Part shown: positions 24,938-34,562 of the stretch, piece after piece
How the letters are laid out: every line of letters begins with the position of its first letter
Numbering within the stretch: the stretch's first letter is position 1
NCBI GenBank assembly: GCA_018266395.1
Contig: JAFEAM010000021.1
Span: forward strand, 1-64,000
From: Bacteroidota bacterium
GTDB lineage: Bacteria; Bacteroidota; Bacteroidia; Cytophagales; Cyclobacteriaceae
Direction of reading: 5' to 3'
DNA length: 64,000 bases
Made by a program: the position numbers and the translations under genes
Notes under the pieces: generated by a model
What the model saw: only the letters and a program-made list of their open reading frames with translations
What the model was told of the DNA's origin: nothing
The model's database searches: none

Positions 24938-25399
24938 TTACCGCTTTTCCCGGATCGATTGGAAAAAACGATCGATGATTTCCTTGCTTTCTTCCTTACA
25001 AATTCCGGTAAGAATTTCCGTACGGGGATGAAGCAGCGGGTTGGAGACAAGGGTGAATCCGCGCTGAATATCTGCTGCGCCGTAGACGAGTCGCTGCAGC
25101 TGAACCCAGTGCAGCGCTCCCGCACACATCACACAGGGCTCCAATGTAACGTAAAGGGTGCATTCATCAAGATATTTCGATCCCAGATAGTGAGCTGCGG
25201 CTGTGGACGCAATCATTTCAGCATGCGCCGTTGCATCGGTAAGACGCTCTGTCTGATTATGAGCACGTGCAATAATTTTGTTCTTGCACACCATCACGGC
25301 CCCGACGGGAACTTCACCCTCCTCAAAGGCCTTGTACGCCTCTTTCAACGCCTCCTTCATGAAGTACTCATGAGAACCAAAAGCCGGAGCAGTCTGCAT
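24938..25399 (-). CDS. tadA: tRNA-specific adenosine deaminase
   Basis: Zinc deaminase that converts A34 to inosine in tRNA-Arg(ACG). The 153-residue protein shows HAE (59-61, zinc ligand His59 and proton shuttle Glu61) and PCVMC (88-92, zinc ligands Cys89 and Cys92), with EVPVGAVMV upstream. Length is typical. Its ATG overlaps the stop of the upstream gene by one base. A broader nucleoside deaminase is the only alternative. Confidence 0.93.
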   Translation of the reverse strand: MQTAPAFGSHEYFMKEALKEAYKAFEEGEVPVGAVMVCKNKIIARAHNQTERLTDATAHAEMIASTAAAHYLGSKYLDECTLYVTLEPCVMCAGALHWVQLQRLVYGAADIQRGFTLVSNPLLHPRTEILTGICKEESKEIIDRFFQSIREKR

Positions 25400-25959
25400 T
25401 AACCTCTGACCTTAATGCTCTTCATAATATCCTTTGCAATGGGTTGCCAATCCTGGCGGAGGTCCCTCGGACAACTGAAGGTGAATACAAGCGTCTTTTC
25501 CTGCGTAACCAGATACTGAATGTAAGTGTATTTCATGATTGGATCCTGGTATCCCTGACGTTTGTTGTCGCCATTGATCCTGGATTCAAATTCAAAGTAG
25601 ATGAACTTCTTTTTGTGAAGCGGCTGGATACCCTCCGAAATGAAATCGATACGGTCATACATGTTTTGAAGGCTTGCCTTGAAAAAACCTTTTGCCATTT
25701 CCACGTTGGCGTCGGGCCAACTCGTGGCAGAGATATTGACGCTGAAATCCACCACGCGATCCTGATTCGTAAAGGCCCCCAGCGGTGCCCTTACCGATGG
25801 GTAGCGTTGTGCGATGTCTTCAGGTGTCATTGGTATTAATTCAGCGGGAAGGGAGACGAAGATGCCATCCGCCACTTTGGTTTTCACCATCGAATCCGGT
25901 GAAAATCCCATCACCACCGAAATCAGTGCAAAGAGCAACACATTCCTCATGGAAATCAT
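25399..25959 (-). CDS. secreted protein of unknown function
   Basis: A 186-residue protein with a short signal peptide (MRNVLLFALISVVMGFS) if ATG 25950 is used, or nine bases longer from ATG 25959. The mature part (for example VADGIFVSLPAELIPMTPEDIAQRYPS, YIQYLVTQEKTLVFTFSCP) resembles small PsbP/DUF1795-like or MogI-type periplasmic folds, but I cannot name it. It is the first gene of the leftward set with tadA and DUF3127. Confidence 0.65.
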   Translation of the reverse strand: MISMRNVLLFALISVVMGFSPDSMVKTKVADGIFVSLPAELIPMTPEDIAQRYPSVRAPLGAFTNQDRVVDFSVNISATSWPDANVEMAKGFFKASLQNMYDRIDFISEGIQPLHKKKFIYFEFESRINGDNKRQGYQDPIMKYTYIQYLVTQEKTLVFTFSCPRDLRQDWQPIAKDIMKSIKVRG

Positions 25960-25994
25960 AACGATAAAGGGGCGGCTTTATTAACTTGCGCGCC

Positions 25995-26002
25995 CAAAAT
26001 TA
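25995..26002 (-). promoter_or_regulatory. -7 promoter box of the 25959-tadA-DUF3127 operon
   Basis: On the minus strand TAATTTTG, an exact TAnnTTTG, 35 bases before the ATG at 25959, in the 52-bp region shared with aspS. Confidence 0.45.
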
Positions 26003-26011
26003 ACAAATCAA

Positions 26012-27760
26012 ATGCTCCGGACACATACCTGCGGCGAACTGAGGATTGAGGATATCAACAAGAAAGTGACCCTGACCGGCTGGGTGCAGCGCCTCAGGGA
26101 CAAAGGCAGTTTGCTGTGGATAGACCTGCGGGATCGCTACGGGATTACGCAGCTGTTCCTGGAAGAAGGAAAGTCTGATGCAGCACTCATACTTGCTGCC
26201 CGTCAATTGGGTCGCGAGTTTGTCATTCGGGCAACCGGAACCGTATCCGAGCGCATTTCCAAGAATGACAAAATAGCGACCGGTGCGATTGAAGTTAAAT
26301 TGGAAGGGCTGGAAGTGCTGAACAGTTCAAAACTTCCACCCTTCACCATTGAAGATGATACGGATGGCGGGGAAGATCTGCGCATGAAATACCGTTACCT
26401 CGATCTGCGCCGCAATCCTGTCAGGGAAAGTCTTCAACTGCGACACAAGGTAGCCCAGCAGACACGGATATACATGGACAGTCTCAACTTCATTGAAGTG
26501 GAGACACCGGTATTGATCAAATCCACACCTGAAGGCGCCAGGGATTTTGTTGTGCCCTCCCGAATTCATCACGGTGAGTTCTATGCACTCCCGCAGTCTC
26601 CCCAAACCTTCAAGCAATTGCTGATGGTTTCAGGGTTTGATAAGTATTACCAAATTGTAAAATGTTTCAGGGATGAAGATTTACGCGCCGACCGGCAGCC
26701 AGAATTCACCCAAATTGACTGTGAGATGTCATTCATCACCCAGGAAGACATTTTCAACACGTTCGAGGGGCTAATCCGTCACCTTTTCAAGACAGTCAAG
26801 GGAATCGAAATTCCCGTCATGCCCCGTATGAACTACGCCGAAGCCATGAAGAATTACGGGTCTGATAAACCCGACATGCGCTTCGAGATGAAGTTTGTAG
26901 AGTTTAATGATGTCGTCGTTGGAAAAGGGTTCCAGGTATTTGATCAGGCGGAACTTGTCGTTGGAATCGTGGCAACCGGGTGCGCAGGCTATACCAGGAA
27001 GCAGATCGACGAGCTGACAGAATTTGTCAAACGTCCGCAAATCGGAGCCAAAGGTCTGGTATGGATGCGTTATGAAGCAGGTGGTGCCCTCAAGTCTTCG
27101 GTGGACAAATTCTACCAGGAGGATGATCTCAGGAAAATTGCCGCCACCGCGCAGGCTAAGCCCGGTGACCTCATCCTGATTCTGGCTGGGCCAGCTGACC
27201 CCACACGCAAAGCGCTGAGCGAGCTAAGGCTGCTTGTGGGCGGACAACTCGGCTTGAGGGATAAGAACAAATTCTCAGCGCTCTGGGTAGTTGATTTTCC
27301 TTTGCTGGAGTGGAATGAAGAAACCAATCGTTACCATGCCATGCACCATCCTTTCACCTCGCCCAAGCGGGAAGATATTCCGTTGCTGGATACAGACCCC
27401 GGAAAAGTGAGAGCCAATGCCTACGACATGGTGTTGAATGGAACTGAGATCGGTGGTGGCTCCATACGGATTCATGACCGCCCCACTCAGCAAAAGATGT
27501 TCACTATGCTGGGTTTTACAGAAGACGAGGCCAAACGGCAATTTGGATTCCTGATGGACGCCTTTGAATACGGCGCACCCCCCCACGGAGGTATTGCCTT
27601 CGGGTTCGACAGGCTTTGCTCACTCTTTGGTGGAGCTGACTCCATCCGGGACTTTATTGCATTCCCCAAAAACAATGCTGGCCGGGATACGATGATTGAT
27701 ACTCCCGCAACGATTTCCACGGAACAGCTCAAGGAATTGGGTATCGCCATCAAGGGATAA
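26012..27760 (+). CDS. aspS: aspartyl-tRNA synthetase, bacterial type
   Basis: Charges tRNA with aspartate. The 582 residues show an N-terminal OB anticodon domain (1-105, [21 protein letters not shown]), class II motif 1 region ([26 protein letters not shown]), [11 protein letters not shown], motif 2 [19 protein letters not shown], the bacterial GAD insertion (about 285-420) and motif 3 GIAFGFDRL. Full length. Since gatC is also in this window, the enzyme could be non-discriminating and misacylate tRNA-Asn, but that cannot be decided by eye. Confidence 0.97.
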   Translation: MLRTHTCGELRIEDINKKVTLTGWVQRLRDKGSLLWIDLRDRYGITQLFLEEGKSDAALILAARQLGREFVIRATGTVSERISKNDKIATGAIEVKLEGLEVLNSSKLPPFTIEDDTDGGEDLRMKYRYLDLRRNPVRESLQLRHKVAQQTRIYMDSLNFIEVETPVLIKSTPEGARDFVVPSRIHHGEFYALPQSPQTFKQLLMVSGFDKYYQIVKCFRDEDLRADRQPEFTQIDCEMSFITQEDIFNTFEGLIRHLFKTVKGIEIPVMPRMNYAEAMKNYGSDKPDMRFEMKFVEFNDVVVGKGFQVFDQAELVVGIVATGCAGYTRKQIDELTEFVKRPQIGAKGLVWMRYEAGGALKSSVDKFYQEDDLRKIAATAQAKPGDLILILAGPADPTRKALSELRLLVGGQLGLRDKNKFSALWVVDFPLLEWNEETNRYHAMHHPFTSPKREDIPLLDTDPGKVRANAYDMVLNGTEIGGGSIRIHDRPTQQKMFTMLGFTEDEAKRQFGFLMDAFEYGAPPHGGIAFGFDRLCSLFGGADSIRDFIAFPKNNAGRDTMIDTPATISTEQLKELGIAIKG

Positions 27761-27836
27761 GCTGCGGCCAAGAGTGCAGGCATTGAGGAAGATCACAACC
27801 GAATCGTTATCTTCAAGATACCGAACCTGACGGGCA

Positions 27837-28748
27837 ATGAAAAAGATACTATTCGTCTTCCTGGGCCTTATCATTTTATCCTGCGCGAATAAGTCTGATG
27901 AATTGAAACAGCAAGGCATGGCCATGCTGGATGCCAAGGACTATAAGGGCGCCATTCAAAAATTTGATTCGGCAATCTCTCTTGACGACACCAATATCGA
28001 TGCCTATTTCAACCGTGGAAATGCAAAATATGATCTCGATGATTATGCCGGCTCAATCTCCGATTACAGCAAAGCCATTTCCCTGGGATCAAAAGAAACC
28101 CTGCCTGCCATTGTTTACCTCAACCGAGGTGACGCCTTTCGCATGTCAGACCGCAACGAGGAGGCCGTGAAGGACTATACTACCGCCCTGGATATAAGAA
28201 AAGACTATGACAGTGCGTTGATCGGAAGAGGGCTTGCTTATCTGGACATAAAGGACTTTGACAAGGCCAAGGCTGATTTTGAACTTTCCCTTCGAATTGA
28301 TTCCCTCAATGCACTCCCCCATTTTGGCCTGGGGGAAATTTCTTACGAGCAAGGGGACTTTGATCAGGCAGTGCATGAATACGGCAGGGCCATGCAACTG
28401 GACCCCGCCAAGTCAGGCTTTGTGATCGACAGGGGTGATGCGTATTATCAGATGGAGAAATTTAATGAGGCTATTGCGGATTATACCAAAGCTATAGAAC
28501 TGGATCCCTCAAGAGCCTCCTCATACGTATTGAGAGGAGACGCCCTTGATGACAGCGGCGATTCTGATGCAGCCCTGAGTGATTACAACAAAGCGATAGA
28601 GCTTGATCCCAACTATGCCTCTGCCTATTATAACCGGGGGGTTACCTACCTGAAAAAGGGCAAAAAGAAAGAGGCATGCAGTGATTTTCGGAAGGCCACC
28701 GAACTTGGCTCTGAGCTTGCAGCCAAGTACGCTGATCAATGTAAATAA
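27837..28748 (+). CDS. TPR lipoprotein
   Basis: A 303-residue protein with a lipoprotein signal (lipobox LILSC, Cys about 17) followed by about seven TPR units across the whole length (for example YKGAIQKFDSAISLDD, YAGSISDYSKAISLGS, FNEAIADYTKAIELDP, SDAALSDYNKAIELDP). It should be anchored in an envelope membrane as a protein-interaction scaffold. Partner unknown. It ends at a strong bidirectional terminator. Confidence 0.85.
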   Translation: MKKILFVFLGLIILSCANKSDELKQQGMAMLDAKDYKGAIQKFDSAISLDDTNIDAYFNRGNAKYDLDDYAGSISDYSKAISLGSKETLPAIVYLNRGDAFRMSDRNEEAVKDYTTALDIRKDYDSALIGRGLAYLDIKDFDKAKADFELSLRIDSLNALPHFGLGEISYEQGDFDQAVHEYGRAMQLDPAKSGFVIDRGDAYYQMEKFNEAIADYTKAIELDPSRASSYVLRGDALDDSGDSDAALSDYNKAIELDPNYASAYYNRGVTYLKKGKKKEACSDFRKATELGSELAAKYADQCK

Positions 28749-28764
28749 GAAAGGATTACGTACT

Positions 28765-28802
28765 AAACGAGAAAGCTGATATGACGATCAGCTTTCTCGT
28801 TT
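28765..28802. terminator. bidirectional intrinsic terminator
   Basis: A perfect 16-bp stem (AAACGAGAAAGCTGAT with ATCAGCTTTCTCGTTT) around a six-base loop, with T runs at the 3' end on the plus strand. It lies between the convergent TPR lipoprotein and bestrophin genes. Confidence 0.9.
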
Positions 28803-28821
28803 TCTTCTGTCCACAACAAGA

Positions 28822-29598
28822 CTAATCCACCATCAGCCTGTTCATTTCCTCACTATCGATCTGAATATCATCCTCACCCACCTGATCGAAAGGATTTTCC
28901 AGCTGATCCTGGATATTGTCAAGGCTTACCAGTATGAAACTGTAAAGCACTGGCATTACATATTCAAGATCGGCAGAATAGTCGTGAAAGGTGCTGGCAA
29001 AGTAAGGTCCATAGATAATAGGGAATATATAAATGAACACTTTGCTATAGGTCCTTAAGGTAATGGGCGTGCGATATTGAAAAATGATCTTCATGTTATC
29101 GAAAGCGATGACCATCTTGCTCACGTACTGTGAAATGCGTGAAATCTCACCGCTTTGAACGCCATAAGTCCGAAGTTCCATCGTGATTTTGGAGAGCTGT
29201 GAAAAAAGCTCGTAGAATTGCTTTTCCTTTTCTGGAAACTCCTCTTTATCACATTTCAAAATGGAGGAAGTAAAATTAACCATTTCATGAATGAGATCCC
29301 TTGTCCTTTTAGGAAGATCATTTTCCCTGTTAGACGGCCAGTCGCGCGTGGCAAAATAGATTGCGATGGCGTGACCCCGAAAATCCGCCCATCGCTGAAG
29401 TGCGGTCTCCCGGCGGTTGTACGCAGAACCAATGGAAAATACCACTGGAAATACAATAGCCACACCAACGAGTTCTGCTGGAAACTTGGCGATAAAGCCG
29501 TAAGTGAAACACAGGTAGGCCGATATAACAGCCAATGCGGTGATGATAAGCGTCTTGTAATTGATGATGAGTGAGAAACTCCGAAAGATCTTTTTCAT
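28822..29598 (-). CDS. bestrophin-family anion channel
   Basis: A 258-residue membrane protein with two N-terminal TM segments (about 15-33 and 40-56) and two later ones (about 188-205 and 215-235). The end, VSLDNIQDQLENPFDQVGEDDIQID, is the conserved bestrophin C-terminal belt (ENPF plus acidic cluster). Bacterial homologues are pentameric channels for chloride or other ions. The length is slightly short for the family. The 148-bp gap after it (29599-29746) shows nothing notable. Confidence 0.8.
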   Translation of the reverse strand: MKKIFRSFSLIINYKTLIITALAVISAYLCFTYGFIAKFPAELVGVAIVFPVVFSIGSAYNRRETALQRWADFRGHAIAIYFATRDWPSNRENDLPKRTRDLIHEMVNFTSSILKCDKEEFPEKEKQFYELFSQLSKITMELRTYGVQSGEISRISQYVSKMVIAFDNMKIIFQYRTPITLRTYSKVFIYIFPIIYGPYFASTFHDYSADLEYVMPVLYSFILVSLDNIQDQLENPFDQVGEDDIQIDSEEMNRLMVD

Positions 29599-29746
29599 AG
29601 CGAGCTGGGGATAGGCGTCCCTTCTAAGTTTTCAAAAAGAAAGGATATTACCAAATTGTTAAAGCAGGAATCGTGCAATGAATTTCAGTTCCTGACAAAA
29701 GTCATTACGTCCGGCGCCTGATCTCGTTGAAGATGAACAGAAGACT

Positions 29747-30511
29747 CTATTGCTGACGGTTCACAACAGTGGCGCTTGCCTGTGCTGAGGGAAATACGGT
29801 TATGTCTGCTATTGCCACATGTGAAGGTCTTGTAAGGCAGAAGAGAATCAGATCGGCTATGTCGTCGCCGCGCAAAGGGTTCAATCCCTTATACACGTTT
29901 GACGCCCGTGATGCGTCTCCCTTGAATCGAACCAGCGCGAATTCTGTTTCCACCATTCCAGGGGAAATAGAGGTGACTTTGATACCGGCCGCATTCAGGT
30001 CCACGCGCATACCTCGTGTAAGTGCATCTACAGCAAATTTGCTTGCGCAATACACATTCCCGTTGGGATAGACTTCCTTGCCAGCGATGGATCCCAGGTT
30101 GATGATATGACCCGATTTTCTTTCCACCATGCCTGGAATGATCTCCCGGCTTACATACAGCAGACCTTTGACGTTACTGTCTATCATGGCATCCCAGTCA
30201 TCCACATTTCCAGTCTGAATCGGGTCCAGGCCATGGGCGCCTCCGGCATTGTTGATTAGCACATCAACGGCTGTCCACTCTGCAGGAAGTGACCGGAGGG
30301 CATCGCTCACTTCCTTTCTTGAACGCACATCAAATGAGAGGGCGGTAACCTTTGTAACGGGCGATAATTCTTTGGCCAGTTCGTTCAGCCGTTCCTTACG
30401 CCGGCCACACAAGATCAGGTGAAAGCCATTTTTCGCCAGCAGGCGGGCAGTTGCTTCTCCTATTCCAGCAGTTGCCCCGGTAATAAGTACGATCCGTCCA
30501 TTTCCCATCAT
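29747..30511 (-). CDS. short-chain dehydrogenase (YdfG-like)
   Basis: A 254-residue classical SDR with TGATAGIGEA (about 11-20), NNAGG, the catalytic Ser in LGSIAGKE and YCASK (Tyr-x3-Lys). Residues CGRRKERL after strand 2 favour NADP. It resembles YdfG-type 3-hydroxy acid dehydrogenases; the true substrate is unknown. It overlaps the porT stop by four bases and is the last gene of the ubiE-porT-SDR set. Confidence 0.9.
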   Translation of the reverse strand: MMGNGRIVLITGATAGIGEATARLLAKNGFHLILCGRRKERLNELAKELSPVTKVTALSFDVRSRKEVSDALRSLPAEWTAVDVLINNAGGAHGLDPIQTGNVDDWDAMIDSNVKGLLYVSREIIPGMVERKSGHIINLGSIAGKEVYPNGNVYCASKFAVDALTRGMRVDLNAAGIKVTSISPGMVETEFALVRFKGDASRASNVYKGLNPLRGDDIADLILFCLTRPSHVAIADITVFPSAQASATVVNRQQ

Positions 30512-31236
30512 TGAAAGATAAAGTAAACCGAAATGGTATTTGTGTTCAGGTATTTCAATGGTGCACTGTAAATGCTTGGGTCAGGTCCCAGCATATTGGC
30601 GATACCTTTGCTAAACCGTATTTCCTGAGAAAATTTGAAAAGCGGAAAATAGAAATCAAAGCCAAAGCCCGCATCCAGGCTCAGGTTCACATTCCGTATG
30701 TCCAGGTTGGCCGTGGTGGATTGCACATCATTTTTTCCAGAGGCCTCGATGGCAGGCGTAAAACCACCAATCATATACATTCTGACGTTGCCACGACGCA
30801 TGGATTTGTACTTCACGAGTATCGGCAATTCCACCATGGTGGTCTCCACCAACTGTTGCTTGGTAGTTCCGTTGGTATAGAAATATGTGAGTTTGTGATT
30901 GTAGAAACCCGCTTTGGGAAGAATGCGTATGTCCAGCACTTCGTTCACACGGTAATTCACCAGGAAGCCAAGCGAGAATCCCGGTGAGAAGGAGCCTTGC
31001 ACCGAATGAACGGTATCAAAATTCTGTGTTACGAACTGGTCTGAATACTTCAGCTGATATGCGGAAGTATGCAGGCCAATCATGAAGCCATATGAAATCT
31101 TCCGATTATCAAATTCGGGATTGTTCCGCCTGGCCCATTTGAAATGCTGTGCCTGAAGCGAAGCTGCCGCCAGCATCAGCAATGCTATCGGGAGGCCGTA
31201 TATAATGAACTTATTCCGAAGGTAAGAGGATGGCAT
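30508..31236 (-). CDS. porT: PorT-family outer-membrane protein (type IX secretion)
   Basis: PorT/SprT is an outer-membrane beta-barrel needed for type IX secretion and gliding in Bacteroidota. The 242-residue protein has a signal peptide (cleaved after SLQAQ), the early conserved RNNPEFDNRKISYGFMIGLH and barrel strands to the C-terminal TISVYFIFQ. Placement next to ubiE is common in the phylum. The 5' end overlaps ubiE by 52 bases when the ATG at 31236 is used; this start keeps the basic residues before the hydrophobic core. Confidence 0.85.
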   Translation of the reverse strand: MPSSYLRNKFIIYGLPIALLMLAAASLQAQHFKWARRNNPEFDNRKISYGFMIGLHTSAYQLKYSDQFVTQNFDTVHSVQGSFSPGFSLGFLVNYRVNEVLDIRILPKAGFYNHKLTYFYTNGTTKQQLVETTMVELPILVKYKSMRRGNVRMYMIGGFTPAIEASGKNDVQSTTANLDIRNVNLSLDAGFGFDFYFPLFKFSQEIRFSKGIANMLGPDPSIYSAPLKYLNTNTISVYFIFQ

Positions 31237-31904
31237 TGCGGATCTTTAAATCCCACATCGGACAGAATCTTCAAGAAATCGTTTCCATCTGGAAAAGCTT
31301 TTACGGACTCAGGCAAATACTGATAGGCCGCCTGGTCACGCGAAATCCACCGACCAATCCTTGGCAAGATGGTAGTAAAATATGCGTTGTACAACTGCTT
31401 CATCGGGAATTTTGACGGTCTGGAGAATTCCAGAATCACCACCTTCCCGCCAGGTCGCAGCACCCTTCGCATTTCTCCCAATCCCTTTTCCAGATTCTCG
31501 AAATTACGTACTCCAAATGCAACGATGACGGCATCAAAAAAATTATCCTGAAAGGGAAGATTTTCAGAATCACCTGTGCGCAACTCAATCCGATCATCCA
31601 GATTTCTCTCTTTCAGTTTCTTCCTTCCTATACTCAGCATCCCTTCGGAAATATCCACACCCATCACCTTGTCCGGATGCAGGCGCAAGGCTTCAATGGC
31701 AAAGTCTCCCGTGCCTGTGGCTACATCTAGAATCTGCCTGGGGTGAAGTTCCTTCAACTGGGAAATCGCTTTCCTGCGCCAGACAATATCAATGCCCAGG
31801 CTGAGAAAATGGTTCAGAAAATCATAGCGCCCGCTGATGCTATCAAACATGCGCGCAACCTGTTGTTTCTTTGCTGCGTTGTCTTCCTTGTAGGGTACTA
31901 CCAC
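31185..31904 (-). CDS. ubiE: demethylmenaquinone methyltransferase
   Basis: SAM-dependent C-methyltransferase that makes menaquinone from demethylmenaquinone (MenG activity), the respiratory quinone expected in this phylum. The 239 residues include MFDSISGRYDFLNHFLSLGID (family signature 1), the SAM loop LDVATGTGDFA (about 59-69), and LEFSRPSKFPMKQLYNAYF (signature 2 region). Full length. First gene of the leftward set with porT and the SDR. Confidence 0.95.
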   Translation of the reverse strand: MVVPYKEDNAAKKQQVARMFDSISGRYDFLNHFLSLGIDIVWRRKAISQLKELHPRQILDVATGTGDFAIEALRLHPDKVMGVDISEGMLSIGRKKLKERNLDDRIELRTGDSENLPFQDNFFDAVIVAFGVRNFENLEKGLGEMRRVLRPGGKVVILEFSRPSKFPMKQLYNAYFTTILPRIGRWISRDQAAYQYLPESVKAFPDGNDFLKILSDVGFKDPQCHPLTFGISSLYTASR

Positions 31905-31935
31905 TGGTGAAGTTTATGGACTGCGATTTACAACA

Positions 31936-33453
31936 TTAATTCTGATTTTTGATTGTTATCTCCACCCTCCGGTTCAACTCTCTTCCTTCCCTTTCATCAT
32001 CGTTGGTTGCCGCAGGCTTCTGCTCCCCCCAGGCTTTCTTCTCTGCAGCAGATGCAGGCAAGCCATGATCTGTCAGCCACTTTACCACTGCATCAACCCG
32101 TTCTGATGACAATCTTAGATTTGAGTAACTCCCTCCGATCGCATCGGCGTGACCTTCCACCCGTATAGTGGCACCTTTCGTCCAACTTCTTTGTCTCCAC
32201 CAATCTGCCAACCGGGCTGATTGGTTCCCCGACAAGACCGAGGATGCCGGGCTAAAATAAACAATCAACTTCAGAGACTCCATTTTTTTATCCGGGCTAC
32301 TATTATCAGTTATCTCTTCAGGTGCAGGTGCAACTCTTCTTAATTCTTCCGGGAGAGTAATCTCATAAATATCATCTTCTCCTGTTCCTCCAGCTCGCGA
32401 TGAAGAATAATATGCCCTCCTCCCGTCTGGTGCACTGATAAAGTAATTGTCATGTCCAGGGGTATTTATGGGATATCCTAGATTTTCCGGCTCTGTCCAT
32501 GCCTTAACGAGGTTCGTTGTTTTGAAAATGTCAAATCCACCCATGCTGCTGTGACCTGACGAACTGAAGTACAACGTCTTGTCATCATAGTCTGCAAATG
32601 GACTGTCTTCATCCCACTTTGTATTAATAACAGGTCCGAGGTTAATTGGATCGGACCAACGTCCATTCTGAAGCTGAGATATCTTATAGATGTCAAGTCC
32701 GCCAAAACCACCTGGGCGCTCACTCGCCACATAGAGCGAATTTTCATCCGGAGAAAAGCACGCTGACGACTCACGGTATTTTGTATTCACCGGAAAGGGT
32801 AAGGCAGCGGGTGCTGTCCATCGGTCGTTGCGCTTATAGCTGATCAGGATGTCACCCTCCTGTTGCTCACCATACAGCAATAGCATACTGCCATCCGCCG
32901 ACAAGGCAATGTCAGAATCATGATATGGTGTGTTGATCGGGGGACCAGCGTTTCGCGCAGACCGCCAGATGCCCTCCTTTCTTTGAGCGATGAATACGTC
33001 TTCAAAGTACTTCCCGGATTCATCTTTCTTCATGCTGACGTTTCCATCCGGGCGACGCGAAGTAAATATGAGAACGTCCTCTGCTCTTGAAATGACTGGT
33101 GCATAATCTTCAAATGGGGAATTTACCGCAGGTCCAAGATTGGTGATGACGAAATTTCTTGGATGCCTTATGGCGCTGTTGCCAAAACTGCATTCAGCTA
33201 TTCGCTTGTCAATAATCATGAGAGCTGATGAGTCCATGGCGTATCGGTCCCGGCATCTGTTGTAAAACACTTGTGCCGAATCGAAGCGGAGTTGTAGCTG
33301 GAAAATCCGCGCCTTCGCGTAATCAGGATCCTTTCCCTGGGCCAAAGCGTATACGGGGGTACAGATGAACCGCATGAGGACCAGGGCTATAAAGGCAATG
33401 CGCACACTACGAATTTGAGGAAAAATACCGATCAGCACCTGCAGGCCTCTCAT
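31936..33453 (-). CDS. PD40 beta-propeller / OmpA-domain lipid-less envelope protein
   Basis: About 505 residues: an N-terminal signal segment (to PVYALAQ), a short TPR-like helical part (YAKARIFQLQLRFDSAQVFYNRC), several PD40/WD40-like propeller repeats (VISRAEDVLIFTSRRPDG, ALSADGSMLLLYGEQ, CFSPDENSLYVASERPGGFGGLDIY, DDKTLYFSSSGHSSMGGFDIF, APDGRRAYYSSSRAGG) and a C-terminal OmpA peptidoglycan-binding domain (VEGHADAIGG to NRRVEITI). This order resembles T9SS PorE and related proteins. The frame is open to 33660, across engB; ATG 33453 is preferred because it gives a signal peptide and no overlap. Confidence 0.82.
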   Translation of the reverse strand: MRGLQVLIGIFPQIRSVRIAFIALVLMRFICTPVYALAQGKDPDYAKARIFQLQLRFDSAQVFYNRCRDRYAMDSSALMIIDKRIAECSFGNSAIRHPRNFVITNLGPAVNSPFEDYAPVISRAEDVLIFTSRRPDGNVSMKKDESGKYFEDVFIAQRKEGIWRSARNAGPPINTPYHDSDIALSADGSMLLLYGEQQEGDILISYKRNDRWTAPAALPFPVNTKYRESSACFSPDENSLYVASERPGGFGGLDIYKISQLQNGRWSDPINLGPVINTKWDEDSPFADYDDKTLYFSSSGHSSMGGFDIFKTTNLVKAWTEPENLGYPINTPGHDNYFISAPDGRRAYYSSSRAGGTGEDDIYEITLPEELRRVAPAPEEITDNSSPDKKMESLKLIVYFSPASSVLSGNQSARLADWWRQRSWTKGATIRVEGHADAIGGSYSNLRLSSERVDAVVKWLTDHGLPASAAEKKAWGEQKPAATNDDEREGRELNRRVEITIKNQN

Positions 33454-33460
33454 GAATTGG

Positions 33461-33468
33461 TATTTTTG
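33461..33468 (+). promoter_or_regulatory. -7 promoter box of engB
   Basis: TATTTTTG, an exact TAnnTTTG, four bases before the GTG start at 33473. This spacing is the same as at pdxH and implies a leaderless mRNA. Confidence 0.5.
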
Positions 33469-33472
33469 CGCC

Positions 33473-34075
33473 GTGATCATCAAGTCAGCCAGTTTTGTAG
33501 TCAGCAATACGGACCCGGCCCGATGCCCGGATTCCGACAAACCGGAATTTGCTTTCATTGGGAGATCCAATGTAGGGAAGTCGTCTCTGATCAACATGCT
33601 GGTGAACCGGAAGAACCTGGCCAAGACTAGTTCCACTCCGGGTAAGACGCAAACCATCAATCATTTTCTCATCAACGAAAAATGGTTTCTAGTCGATCTG
33701 CCCGGATATGGCTATGCAAGTGTAGCCAAAGGGGTCAAGGGTAAGTGGGGACTTATGATAGAGCGGTACCTTCAAGAAAGGGCCCATCTCATGTCCACTT
33801 TTGTCCTGCTGGATCCGAGGGTGGAGCCTCAGGTCATTGACCAGGAATTCATCCGATGGCTGGGTACTGAGGGCATTCCATTCAGCATCATTTTCACAAA
33901 GACAGACAAATTATCCCGCAATCAGCTTCATCAAGCCGTGCAGGCATGGAAAGAAATTCTTCTTAAGGAGTGGGAAGAACTGCCGCCAATATTCATGACT
34001 TCTTCCCAGGAACATTCCGGCAGGAAGGAGTTACTGGATTATCTGGAAAAGGCATTAACCCAGCATAACCAGTAG
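33473..34075 (+). CDS. engB: ribosome biogenesis GTPase EngB/YsxC
   Basis: Essential GTPase for assembly of the large ribosomal subunit. About 200 residues with G1 GRSNVGKSS (about 30-38), G2 region STPGKTQT, G3 VDLPGYGYA, G4 TKTD and G5 TSS. The GTG at 33473 gives the usual N-terminus (IIKSASFVVSNTD); the ATG at 33452 would add seven residues not seen in homologues and lie before the -7 box. Confidence 0.95.
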   Translation: MIIKSASFVVSNTDPARCPDSDKPEFAFIGRSNVGKSSLINMLVNRKNLAKTSSTPGKTQTINHFLINEKWFLVDLPGYGYASVAKGVKGKWGLMIERYLQERAHLMSTFVLLDPRVEPQVIDQEFIRWLGTEGIPFSIIFTKTDKLSRNQLHQAVQAWKEILLKEWEELPPIFMTSSQEHSGRKELLDYLEKALTQHNQ

Positions 34076-34097
34076 GCAGCCGAATCCCAATTATTGC

Positions 34098-34105
34098 TAT
34101 TTTTG
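34098..34105 (+). promoter_or_regulatory. -7 promoter box of the DUF5606 gene
   Basis: TATTTTTG, an exact TAnnTTTG, 19 bases before the ATG at 34125. Confidence 0.45.
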
Positions 34106-34124
34106 CCGCCTCAATAAGAACGAA

Positions 34125-34562
34125 ATGGAATTAAAAGATCTCGCCAGCATATCAGGAAAAGGAGGATTGTTCAAGGTGCTTAGACCTGGCAAGTCGGGCG
34201 TATTGCTCGAATCGCTTGATGAAAGCAGGACCAAAATCGTTGCCGGTGCCAGCAACCGGCTGTCACTGCTGCAGGAAATCTCAATCTATACGCACACAAA
34301 AGAAGGCAGCACCCCCCTCGAAGGTGTGTTGAAAAAAATTCACAAAGAATTTGGCAATGATCTTGGCATTGATGCCAACTCTGACGGTGCGGAATTAAAG
34401 TCCTTTATGAAGGCTGTCCTTCCGGAATTTGATGAAAACAGAGTTTACGTATCGGACATCAAGAAACTCATCAAGTGGTATGAGCTGATTCTGAAGTATG
34501 CTCCGGAAATACTGAAGGACGAAAACCTAAAGGCTGAAGCTGATACTGCCCCCGCTTCTTAA
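34125..34562 (+). CDS. DUF5606 protein
   Basis: A 145-residue cytoplasmic protein of a family found in Bacteroidota. The N-terminus ([46 protein letters not shown]) reads as a small SH3-like barrel, followed by a helical region with [33 protein letters not shown]. Function unknown. It meets the fbp gene tail-to-tail with a four-base overlap. Confidence 0.83.
   Translation: MELKDLASISGKGGLFKVLRPGKSGVLLESLDESRTKIVAGASNRLSLLQEISIYTHTKEGSTPLEGVLKKIHKEFGNDLGIDANSDGAELKSFMKAVLPEFDENRVYVSDIKKLIKWYELILKYAPEILKDENLKAEADTAPAS

Noticed and set aside
33454-33660. Upstream extension of the PD40/OmpA gene across engB
   Set aside because: It would overlap engB by nearly 190 bases and add residues without family support; the ATG at 33453 gives a signal peptide.
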